From Arctopsyche grandis (Eukaryota > Arthropoda > Insecta > Trichoptera > Hydropsychidae), in NCBI RefSeq assembly GCF_051622035.1, contig NC_135365.1, positions 11,450,001-11,514,000 of the forward strand: a stretch of 64,000 nucleotides of DNA. The letters are read 5' to 3'. Made by a program: the position numbers and the translations under genes. The notes under the pieces were generated by a model. That model was not told the DNA's origin and searched no databases. It saw only the letters and a program-made list of their open reading frames with translations. Below, in pieces: positions 35,834 to 47,500 of the stretch; the stretch's first letter is position 1; every line of letters starts with the position of its first letter.

Positions 35834-36294
35834 AAGGTTATGGCTATTTGCAGGTACTATATCTGCGAATTGCTGGCTATTTGCAGGTACTATATCTGCG
35901 ACATGCGCAAAGCCTTCTGCGAAGAACTTATAATCCGATTATAATTTCTTACATTTAATGTATGCTAGACTTGTTTAATCAATCGTTCATTATACATGAG
36001 GCAAATAAATTTCGCACGTTATTATAATAGATTTATATCATTTAGCTAGTTCGCGGCTTGTACTTGTATGTAGGTATTTTACGTTGTATATGATAATTAT
36101 TTTCTAAAAATTAATAATATTAAATAATTTGGATTATATTTTTTACTCTACGTCACTTTACGAGTTCAAACTAAATTTTAAGAGGTTTCAAACAAAACTT
36201 TAACAGTAAACACGCTGACAGTGACAGTTCACGCGCATGCGCAGAAGGCTTTGCGCCTGTCGTAGATATAGTACCTGCAAATAGCCACAACCTT
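35834..36294. mobile_element. TIR element with a duplicated left terminus
   Basis: The left end AAGGTTATGGCTATTTGCAG and the complement of the right end AAGGTTGTGGCTATTTGCAG are long inverted repeats. They continue inward through GTACTATATCTGCGA and GCAAAGCCTTCTGCG. The first 27 bp of the left terminus (GGCTATTTGCAGG...CTGCGA) are repeated in tandem. There is no coding capacity. Confidence 0.7.
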
Positions 36295-36529
36295 TTTTTT
36301 AATACGTTGTAAGAGTATTGTACATATATGTAGATTTCTGTTGAAAATCATGACTTTCAAAGTTTCAACAAACCAGTCTGATCTTATTTTCGTTATTATT
36401 AAATTAAATATGTATTACATACTGACAGCTATGATTACTATGCAAAAACATTTTGTTAAATTTTAAAGATTTATTTTTGCAAATTAATATTCAAATCAAT
36501 TTCAATAAAATAAAACTATGCAAATAAAT

Positions 36530-36611
36530 TTAATAAATCGTTTACTATTAGATTGGCCATGTTTAAGCGGTTTAATATTACAAATACCGAGCGAAGCCGG
36601 ATAAACACTAG
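36530..36611 (+). mobile_element. Helitron-like 3' end
   Basis: The sequence TTTACTATTAGATTGGCCATG, then CCGAGCGAAGCCGG (imperfect hairpin), then ends CACTAG followed by T. Related ends lie at 59249-59330 (inverted) and 61605-61676, each ending CTAG, which is the Helitron 3' signature. No helicase is present and the 5' ends were not located. Confidence 0.5.
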
Positions 36612-37224
36612 TATAAAATAAAATAAATACCAGCTCATCCAATCAATATTACATACTTCCTACTCATTGATGACTTTGTTCATTGGCATTTATGTATTCC
36701 AATTTTGTATCTATCAGCTCCATATTCGCAAGTACATATGAGAGTAATGCACAATCGCCAATTGTAATATGTATTGCAATCTTCCTCTGGATCACTGCAC
36801 CATATATGCAGCCACAGTTGTATTCTACCAAATATGGACTAAACTATGTACATATGTGTAACAAAACGATTCATCTCACACAAGCTCGCCTTGTAAGCAC
36901 ACAAGTACTATTTACGAGCAACAGCGTTCAAATATTGAAGTCAGGATGAGAATATTCATATATTTGCACAGGAAATGAGCAAGTGTACACAATTTATTTC
37001 TGATACATAAAAATGGTCAGACTTGCTTATCATTTAGACGAGTCAATACAAGTTGACCATTTGTAAAAGAACCAACTGAATTATCCTTTCGTGAATCAAA
37101 TGTTGTGGCCTTCGACACGTCAAGTTTCCACAGTCCGTAGGCTGGTCTTGTTGTAGTGTGGGCTTCGATAGTCCACGGAAGAACTTCAGAATGAAAGACT
37201 ACGTTGGACGATCGATCCATTCAA

Positions 37225-37230
37225 TCAGTT
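37225..37230 (+). promoter_or_regulatory. Initiator-like site of the proximal TG-2 promoter
   Basis: TCAGTT followed by CTGCG closely resembles the TG-1 initiator (TCAGTTCTCGG). The predicted start (A at 37227) would give a 71-nt 5' UTR before the ATG at 37298. No TATA box is seen about 31 bp upstream. Confidence 0.4.
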
Positions 37231-37297
37231 CTGCGTCGGTTTCCAAACGATCAACTACTCTCTCGTTCTTAATTGGAACACATATATAATTATAATA

Positions 37298-40200
37298 ATG
37301 GACGTATTTTCGCGAATGTGGAACGATGTGCTAATTAGAGGAGGAAGACAACCGAGGCGAATTACTTATAGGCCGCGTAAGTTAGTCGATAATTACAATG
37401 TGAAGTGAATTTCATAAATGTTTTTGTGTATGAGAACTAGCAGGCAATATTGCAATGTTGATGCAACTATGCATTAGTTGTACATGATTTCTTATAAACA
37501 TGTACAATGTGCATGTTTATGAACGGAAATTATTTTAAAATACATATATTAGAAGTTAAAAAAAAATGTACATATCTATTCTGAAATGAATTCAACCGTG
37601 TCTTTGGAATTTTTAAAACAGTGAAGAAATTTAAAATAAAATATTAATTAAATAGTAATATAAAATATTTTATATAAGGCACTATACCTATATATTATTA
37701 TTAAATAGCTAGTGTTGTGCCCGATTAAATATCATTGCATGGGTTATGCTATTATTGCATATTATGGTATTAATTAATAAAAAAAAGGAAAATAAATGTC
37801 TCGGTCCTGTGTTCGTTCCGCACGTTTAAATATATTTAATTTATATGAAAAAAGACGGTAAAACTACCTACATATAAACAATATAAAACACAAATAGAAA
37901 AATTAATTAATTTAATAAATTTTCAATACTCAGTCAAGTCTCAGAGACTTATAGTTACAGAGCAAATAGTATATATAGAAGTTTTTTGTCGATCTTTTGT
38001 TATGTTCGTATTATTTTATTTTATTTTATTTGGAAAATTGACAGTTTATTAAATTATATAGATTGATAATAAAAACATAATTATTTTAAGCAAAACCATT
38101 AAGAATTTTCGCATATAGGTAAAAAATAAGAAAAATTTAAACATTTAAAATAAACATTATATTCGTACGTTTTGTTGGCAGTGTTTTTACACATGTCGAA
38201 TCTAGTATGGCGAGCGTTATCTCACACAGACTCACAGAATAGCGCTATTATATATATATGTATGTATGATGATATATAGAAGTAAAATTAAATTAACTTG
38301 TTAAAGAGATAAAAAAAAAGTTGAAAATAAATAAGTAAATAAATAAAGTGTTGATACAAATATGAATTCTTTAGCTTCCATTATAAAAAAGTCCCATGTT
38401 AATTGATAATATGTCAAGGTTTCCGGAACTGATTTTGGTGTATACATATATGTACATATGTATGTAGTGTAAAAAGCATACAAATTAAACTTTTTTTTTC
38501 AATGTCCTAAATATGTAGCTTATATTGAATTTTAAATTATGTCAAATGTTGGTTAGTCATAGCTATGTACAGTCAAATCGGGTCAATACCGATTGAGGAA
38601 AGATCAATTACATATTTTCAAGTAAATATATCGTGTACATTATGATTTGTATTCTTGGGAAAAACCACAAGTTCATTGAGGCTATCAAAAAATTCATATT
38701 GTCACCATTTTTCGTAAATTTCCTGTAAAAAAATTGTAATATCAAATCGGAATCATTCTACAGCGCATTTCTCGTTTATTGGCACTGTGAGAAAAATACG
38801 GTTTGGATTAACGACTTTTGCTCGAAGACTTCTTGTCTACATTTGGCTCCCGCAAGGACGCCATTCTTATTTGATTTTGTTTTTAAAAAGTTTCCAAAGT
38901 GCAGAGGAGGATTGCCTTATAGACGAAGTTGCAGAATTGGTGCCATTTTATACGTAAGAAGTTGCGTGGGCAGTTGGGTGCTATTAGATTTTTATGTTTA
39001 TTAGTAGTAGTGTATATCTATTGCACAAGTATACATTTCCTTTTATGTAGGTATGATTGGTTTTTTAATTCATAAATGCTGCGTGTCAGAAGTGTAGAAA
39101 GTCTTATTTTATAAAGGTTTTCAATATGAACAAAAATTGTCCATTTTTCGTGTTGATTTCTGTTAAGTATGGAAATACATAGTACAGAAGGATGTCTTCA
39201 ATGAAAATGCTGAATGTTTAGCATCTAATTACCATTCAAGAATTCTAGTATTCCACTAATGCGTACAATTGTCTAAGACTCGGTCGTAAAGAAGGCGTCA
39301 TTACATCATCTTGTCTGATTAAAAACACCTACATACAATGCAATTTTCACATTAATGGACGCTTTAGTATCAGCGTTTCCATCAAATTATATATTTCATA
39401 AATTAATTTGTGTAAGCACTAATAGTTGAGATATAAATGTACTTAGATTTTACTATTGCAAGATTGATTTTGATTTTTTTTAAATACTTTTTATTATTAC
39501 TAAATATATTTTAATAGCTACCGATCTACTGATAATTTTCTATTTTACAATTTTATTTTTGTTAGTTATCATAGTATTATATTATAGTATTATTGTTAAT
39601 TTACAGCATAATAGGAAAAAGAGCTCAAAAATCTATTTACAATTCTTATAAATACTCATAATACACCTTATACATAATATTAACTAAAGACTCTAAAGTC
39701 GACGATCTAAATCAGATTGTGTTCAGGTAATCTGTGTTTGTACCTGAAGGGTATAGATATTTTGTTGTAATCACCGATACTCTTCACAAGTGTGTTAGTA
39801 TGGTCATTAGTGATTCTGTGATAGAATCTATTGGTTAGTTTGTTAGTGATGTCTTTGACTAACGGAATATTATTAATATTGCAAGATAATGTTAGATATA
39901 AGTAGGCCTAAATAAATGATTCATAACAAAAAGCTTGGGAAAATATTAATGTCATGTCTTATTTTTCAGATGGAGTGGCTACATCATCGAAAGTCCTCAC
40001 AGTCCAATCAATAGATTATCGCATCACTGAAAATGGATTTACACATCATACACACAAATTTGAAGTCATGAAGAAAGAAAAAGATCCCAGTCTCGTGGTA
40101 AGAAGAGGTCAATCTTTCTTACTGGACATAACGTTCAATAGAGCATATGCACCTAGCAGTGATGCCATATCGTTTATATTCAACGTTGCTGGTAAGTTGC

Positions 40201-43200
40201 AGTAGTCTATTTTGAATATATACATAAATTATGTAGTGTATGGCTCACGCTTTAAATATTTCAGATGCTGAGAAACCTAATTATGGTCAGGGTACTCTGG
40301 TTGCGATACCGCTTCTAGATACTGTAGAAGATAATACGTCTGCATGGAGTGCTATAGTCGACAAGCAGTACGATAATCATTTAATTGTCAAAGTGATGAC
40401 CTCTCCTGAAAGCATTGTTGCGAAATGGAAGATTGATGTTGACACGAAATTGAAAGCCAATGGAGCTATCAGTTATTCACATCCAATTCCTTTCTATTTG
40501 TTATTCAATCCTTGGTGTCCTTTGGACAGTGTGTTCATTGAAGGTTAGTTTAATGGTTTTTTTTAATTAATTTTTAGTCATTATTTATTATTATGGTTGT
40601 TCAAGTGAAAAATTAGTAAACTTTATAAAACATATTACGGTTTATTACAGGTGAAGAACTTAGAGAAGAGTATGTCTTGTTAGATACTGGTCTTATTTGG
40701 AGAGGATCTTATAACCGACTGCGTCCGTCAATATGGAAGTATGCTCAGTACGAAAAAGATATTTTAGATTGCTCGTTGTATCTCATCTCTGAAATTGGAA
40801 AGGTATGTGAAATTCAGTTAAATATTTTAGTATTGTTAAAATTGGAAGTTTGATTATTTCATTGTTATCGCCAGGTAAAGGGTAATTCCAGAGGTGATCC
40901 TATTAGCATATCTCGAGCTATGTCTGCAGCTGTTAACTCACCGGATGATTATGGAGCAGTCATGGGTAATTGGACTGACGATTTTGGTGGCGGAACTCCC
41001 CCAACTAAATGGGTCGGCTCAATGGAAATATTGCAGACATACTTCAAAACTAAAAAACCTGTCAAATATGGACAATGTTGGGTATTCGCAGGAGTTTTAA
41101 CTACAAGTATGATACCTTATTATCAGAAGTTAATTACAATGAAATGTTTGTGGAATTAATAAGTTTTTAAATTATTTTAGTATGCCGAGCAGTTGGTTTG
41201 CCTTCTAGAGTTGTAACAACATATGCTTCAGCTCACGATACACAGAATAGTTTAACAGTTGATTATTTCGTTGATGAAAAGGGTGGTGTTATGGAAGAAC
41301 TCAACTCAGATTCAATTTGGAATTATCACGTATGGAATGAGGTAGTATTTTTGTGCTCAAAATAAAAGATGTTCAAAAATAACGCATGTTTTTTAAATTG
41401 GATATAATTTAATACAGGTTTGGATGCAACGACCTGATCTTGGCTCAGAATATGCTGGTTGGCAAGTTATTGACGCCACACCTCAAGAACTTTCTGATAA
41501 TGTTTTCCGTTGCGGTCCAGCATCGGTTGCTGCCATCAAACTCGGAGATGTGCAAAAGCCCTATGACAATGGATTTTTGTTCTCTGAAGTAAACGCAGAT
41601 AAAGTAAGTGTCAGCTCATCATATTTATCCAATTACATTTTTACTAAATTTAAAATAAGGTACCGTGTACAATTACCAGTGAATATTCTTCGTCAATAAT
41701 TTTTTCACTAAAATGCAAATAAGATATAAATAATGTTTAAGTATATTTTTAATTTTTAAATAGGTGTACTGGAGATACGCTGGACCTACACAGCCTTTGA
41801 AATTACTCCGCAAAGATGTTGTGTCTGTTGGAAAGGATATATCTACCAAAGCTGTGGGAAAATGGGAAAGAGAGGTAAGAATACATATGTCATTGATTAA
41901 ATTCTTAAAGGTATTTTCTTATTGACAAGGTTTAATTTATGTACTGTTTATGTTTTATAAAAGGACATAACAGAAAATTATAAATATCCTGAAAAGAGTT
42001 TGGAAGAGAGGGCTACCATGCTGAAAGCTCTTAGAATGTCAGAAAGTCTTTTTTCACGATATTATCTCAATGAAGATTTCAATGACGTTAGGTTTGATTT
42101 TGCATTACGGGACGATATTAAAATTGGACAGAATTTCAGTGTTGTAAGTATTATATACAATTTTTTTTTAAATTGATTAAGAATGTTTTTGGTTCTAAAA
42201 AATCAAACTAAACTGTATATTAACCTATGCTTCTCCTGTATGGAATAACGCCTCGAATACTAACCTTTCCAAGCTCCAAGTAATACAAAATAAATCCCTA
42301 AAAATAATTTATAATACACCCATATATACTAACTTGAAAAAACGGCATGCCATATATAGTATTCCGTTTGTTACAGACATTACTAACAAACTAACCAGTA
42401 GATTCTATGACAGAATCACTAATAACCATACTAACACACTTGTGAAGAGTCTCGGTGATTACAACAAAATGTCTATACCCTTCAGGTATAACACACAGAT
42501 TACCTAAACACAATCTGCTTTAGGTCATCGACTTTAGAGAGTCTTTAATTAATATTATGTATTAGACGTATTATGAGCATTTATAAGAATTGTAAATAGG
42601 TTTTTCAGCTCTTTTTCCTATTGCGCTGTACATATTAACATTATAATAATATAATACTATGATTACTAACAAAATTAATTTAAAATTGTAAAATAGAAAA
42701 TGATCAGTAGATCAGTAGCTATTAAAATAGATATAAGATGTATTGTGAACATAGTTTAGTAATAATAAAAAAAATTTAAAAAACAAAAAACTAAACTTCA
42801 CAAAATAGCTTTGTATGTTAATTAATAAATTTCTGAAGTATACATATGAATGATTTTTAAATTTTCAGGTGGTCATTGTCGAGAATCATTCGACAGACAA
42901 AGATCACACAGTTTCTGGAAATTTAAGAGTGGATACAGTTCTTTACACGGGAAAAGTTGCCGGAGCTGTCAAAAAAAGTGACTTTAATAAAGTCATTAAA
43001 CCAATGTCCAAAGAAGAAATAATGATGGAAGTTTCGTTCGACGAATATTATGGACGACTAGTGGACCAAGTATGTAAAAACATTTAATTAATTTTTTTTA
43101 TTTGATGAATCATTGTAACAATTCTTTTTTATAATAAATTTTTAGTGTGCTTTCAATATCGCTTGCTTAGCAACGGTGGTAGATACCGATTTTGAATATT

Positions 43201-43666
43201 TTGCCCAAGATGACTTTAGAGTTCGCAAACCTGATATAAAAATAGCAATTCATGGGAAACCAACAACCGGTCAAGAATTTGAAGCAACCATAAAGTTAGA
43301 AAATCCACTGCCGATTGCAATGAAGAAATGTGAATTCCGTATTGAGGGATGTGGATTGGAAAAACAACTGGTCATCAAATTGAAAGAAGTATATTTAATA
43401 CTTTATATATTAATAAAATTAAATACATAATCATTTTGATAATTTCATAAGTATATATTAAATTTAAATTTTAGAATGTTCCTCCCGGTGGATTTGCAAC
43501 AACAACCATCAAATTGGTACCACCATATTCAGGTCGTCATACGATAGCTGCTAAATTTGTATCTAAAGAGATGAATGACGTGGATGGTTTTCTCGCTTTT
43601 ATTGTCCAACCAAAGAGCTCCACAAATGGAAATTCAAGCTCTACTATTGAAAATACCGAAATATGA
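37298..43666 (+). CDS. Transglutaminase 2 (TG-2), annulin-like
   Basis: Twelve exons: 37298-37376, 39970-40191, 40265-40543, 40651-40802, 40875-41106, 41181-41341, 41418-41603, 41764-41874, 41964-42143, 42869-43069, 43146-43388 and 43475-43666; 745 aa. The beta-sandwich spans about residues 35-180. The core has the oxyanion Trp in GNWTDDF, Cys312 (YGQCWVF), His371 (NYHVWNE) and Asp394 (QVIDATPQ); two beta-barrels follow to a Ser/Thr-rich tail. The first exon encodes a short basic N-terminus ([12 protein letters not shown], then Arg-rich), replaced by a lipid-anchor exon if 29503-29629 is used. Intron 9 holds a Jockey-like fragment. An ATTAAA signal follows near 43698. Exon positions match TG-3 and TG-4. 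Confidence 0.92.
39475..39885 (-). mobile_element. Jockey-like LINE 3' end (copy 3) in TG-2 intron 1
   Basis: The minus strand reads the same ORF2 end and 3' UTR as 42236-42782 ([15 protein letters not shown]-like translation, then the AAAGTCGACGATCTAAA phrase in plus-strand reading). It ends 85 bp before TG-2 exon 2. Confidence 0.75.
42236..42782 (+). mobile_element. Jockey-like LINE 3' end (copy 2) in TG-2 intron 9
   Basis: The best preserved of four copies. It encodes about 75 residues of the reverse-transcriptase C-terminus ([20 protein letters not shown], then [20 protein letters not shown], ending PFRYNTQIT stop) and a 3' UTR of about 280 bp ending in A-rich sequence. Similar fragments in three transglutaminase introns or flanks may have helped unequal exchange. 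Confidence 0.8.
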
Positions 43667-44528
43667 TCGTCAGATATTAACCGTATATATTTAAGAAATT
43701 AAACATAGTTTGAGCATCAAATTGTATCATCAACCGAAATACTTTTGATATTTAAGGTTTAAATTGTATTTATTTATTTTTAGAATTAAATTAATGTCTA
43801 GAATTTTATGTGTGATTCAGTGAAAGAGATGTTGGTTAATTTATATACATATGCTCTCTTCTATAGATCACACTCTTATCTTTATAATAAAAAAGAAACA
43901 ATAATTAATTACACAAATGGATTTAAATTTATGAATCTCCCTTTTATTAATTCATTTTATATATTCTTAAGTGCATTAAAAATATTTTTAATTTTTATAC
44001 ATTTCAGACTGAATATAATATTATGTTTTACTAGCATTACATGACTTGTATGTTTTACATATATATTTTAGATACATATATAACTTAATATATATGATAC
44101 TTTTAACAATAAATATTAATGAAAATATTGATGATATTTTATTAATAATCTTAAATTTCCCCAGTTTTTCTTTATTATACACATGTATGTAGATATTTAG
44201 ACTTGTATATTTTATTTATTAGCTGCAGTCATATAATATTTAATGTATAAAATATTGTTATAGAATGAAATAAAAATTAAATTCAAACTTCATATTAAAG
44301 AAATCGACAATTTTATAATATTGAAAACACGTTAATAATAAATAAATAATAGTTAATAAATTACATGCATAAAATATTTTAGTTGTGGAAAAATATACTA
44401 CAATTATTGTTACATTATTCAAATTTTTGATGATAGACAACAATTTAAATAATTTAATGCAGTTCATTGTACATTCCCGAACCGACAACAACCCATATTA
44501 GAGTTTCTTTTTTTAAAATTCTTTAAAA

Positions 44529-47500
44529 ATGGCGACTTTTGCTAACAGAATTCTCAGCTTGATTGCTCCGAGAAGATCAACGAGAGCAGTCGGCTATACA
44601 CGTAAGAAATTTTCCTATTACAAATATAATGTTACATATATCAAGTAATATAATGATTATACTTGTTATAATTATGTAACCAGGACCTCAATCTTTATCA
44701 TCAAACATGCTTATCACCAAATCTATCGACTATCGTATATCGGAAAATGGACGTAACCATCATACATCCAAGTTCGATCTCATGTGCAGAAGTGATAACC
44801 CCTGTTTGGTGGTCAGAAGAGGTCAAGAATTTACCATAGATTTAATATTCAATAGGTCATTTCGAATGGACAAAGATGTCATTGACCTAGTTTTCAAGGC
44901 TGAAGGTTTTTATTTCATTTCTGTAGTCTAACTGATGTAACTGAAGATTTTTCGATTGAATATTGTTTAAATTTCAGAACTAATACCAAGTGGCAATCAT
45001 AATATAAATTTAAAGAAATTTGTGAAGGTTCAGTTTAATACTAACGATGATACATCGCAGTGGACTGCAGTCTTTGTGGGACAAGCTGATAATTGTGTCA
45101 GTCTTAAAGTGCGAAGTACTTCTAACAGCTATATTGGAAAGTGGATGATCGAAGTTCAGACGAGTTTGAAAAATGATGATGAAATGCCCAATGTTCATTA
45201 TATACCATTTTATCTATTGTTTAATCCATGGTGCGAGTTGGATGATGTGTATTTGGAAGGTGAGTCTGTATATTTTAATTACACGCGTATTATTAAACCA
45301 GTGTAAAAAGTGGCGAGGCTCGGGTTTTTGCCGCCCTAAATTTTCGCTCCAAAAATGATGATTTTCTATTATATGTATTGTATACTCTCAATTATTTGGG
45401 TGTATATAATATACGGTTTTGTGGATTATTCGTGAATGAACAAACTATATTATATTAAAATAAAACATGTTACAAACGAAAAGCTGTCGCCATAGATATA
45501 GAATACCATAGATACGCCCTGACGCTCTAAGCCGATCACCCTGTTGGAACATGCACACAAAAAAAAGTACAGATCATGCACACTCTCTCTCAGTAGCTAG
45601 TTAGCTTCTAAGTAGGAAGGTCGATTGACATTTTTCGAAAATGCCAACGTGTTCAGTGAAATTGTGTTACAATTACTCAAGAAAACATAAAAAGCTGGAT
45701 GGCATCACATATCATAAGTAAGAATTAATATATAATGTCTTCAATTATAGTAGTATTTTAACATATAATGAAATATCGGCGCGATGTATGTACTGATGGA
45801 ACAGCGGTCGACAACCTGGGTGTATCTTGTTGGCACTGAAGGAAATTCAGAAATCAACATTAAGTTTAAAACTACAAACAATGAACTAAATATTAAAGTG
45901 TCAGATTTAAAATTGATCCTTATGGAAGTTACTATTGTTTAAATATTGTAATAGTTAATGATGGTTTTATTATAGTAACATACATTTGTAGTTTAATATA
46001 GTGTGTATAGCTAAATATTTTTTTCTTGATATGGCTTTATTAATTTGGTTTACTGTCACGCGGAGTGTCTAATAAAATAAAGTTATAAATAAAATAAAAC
46101 TTCAGTGCATGTACATATATGTACATAAACTGGCTGCTGACCACTGCCGACCGCTGCGTCCTTCCTTTTTTTCACCACTTCCTCGCTAGTTAAACCCCCC
46201 GCACCCCTCAGTTAGTGGCAACAAGATCTCCAACGAAATTTGTATGTAATGGCATATCTAGGTTATTCTACATCTATGTTCGTAATTTTTTATACAATTT
46301 TATTTAAAATATCGACAGGCGATGAAAAACGAAACGAATACGTTTTGCGTGATACAGGCTGTATATACAGAGGAACAGAAGAAGAAATAGAAACAAAGGA
46401 TTGGAATTATTCTCAGTATCATGAGAATATTTTAGACTGTGCATTGTATCTCATTACACATGTTCAAAAGGTTAAACGATTCACATATAAAATGGTCACA
46501 TTTATTCTTTGTTTTTATTAATATTTTAATTGTTTTTAGGTTAAGACTCCGGATAGAAATAGTGCAGTTCACATAGCACGTGCATTCTCGTCTGCAATAA
46601 ATTCAAACGATAATAAAGGTGTACTTATTGGCTGCTGGGATGGCGAATATGAAAAAGGAACATCACCACTTATTTGGATGGGTTCGAGGGAAATTTTACA
46701 ACAGTATTACAAAAATCGCACTAGTGTGATGTATGGACAATGCTGGGTTTTTGCCGGAGTTTTAACCACAGGTATGAGACATTTCTATAGAACCACTAAA
46801 GCCAATTTCATGTGAGAATCACTATTGGAAAATTAGTAATCTTTGTCAATGTCTTGAACGTAATTAACTCTTTTGGTAATTTTTATTTATAATTAAATAA
46901 TCCAAGATTGATTTCAGTATTACGGGCTGTTGGGATACCGTGCAGACCTGTAACTAATTATGGATCAGCTCATGATACAAATGCTGACATGATAATCGAA
47001 ACTAACATTGATGAAAAGGACGAAAAGATAGGTGTTTCGGCCGATAAAATTTGGACTTATCATGTTTGGAATGAGGTTTGATTACATTGAGCCACAAAAC
47101 ATTACGTTTTTTACTTATTGTAGTGAAGACTAATTAATTTTAACCAAGCGAACATGACAATGGTTTTTGTTGGTTGTGTCTTGTTTGAGATATGAGTACC
47201 TGAAAAAAATGTGCAATTTTTACAGATTTATGGCTTTTACAGTTTTTAACTCAAAATCTGGTATTACTGTGACAAAACCGAGTATTGGAATCAATATTCA
47301 GATGTTTTTTCTATTGTGATTTTTTATTGCTTTAAAATATGTACTTATAATTAATTATTAAAAGTCAAAGATATTTTTTATACACTTTTTACCGTGCTAT
47401 TATGAATAAATTGGGCCAGTTTTATATATCATTAGTAGGGACACGTATTTTGGGCATTTTGCCATAAATGCTTAATAGATGCTAATAGATGGTAAATTCG

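Noticed and set aside
45802-46156. A complete hAT MITE between CAGCGGTCG at 45802 and its complement near 46151
   Set aside because: The ends match over about 12 bp, but the flanking octamers (TGATGGAA and CGTCCTTC) are unrelated, so boundaries are not supported.
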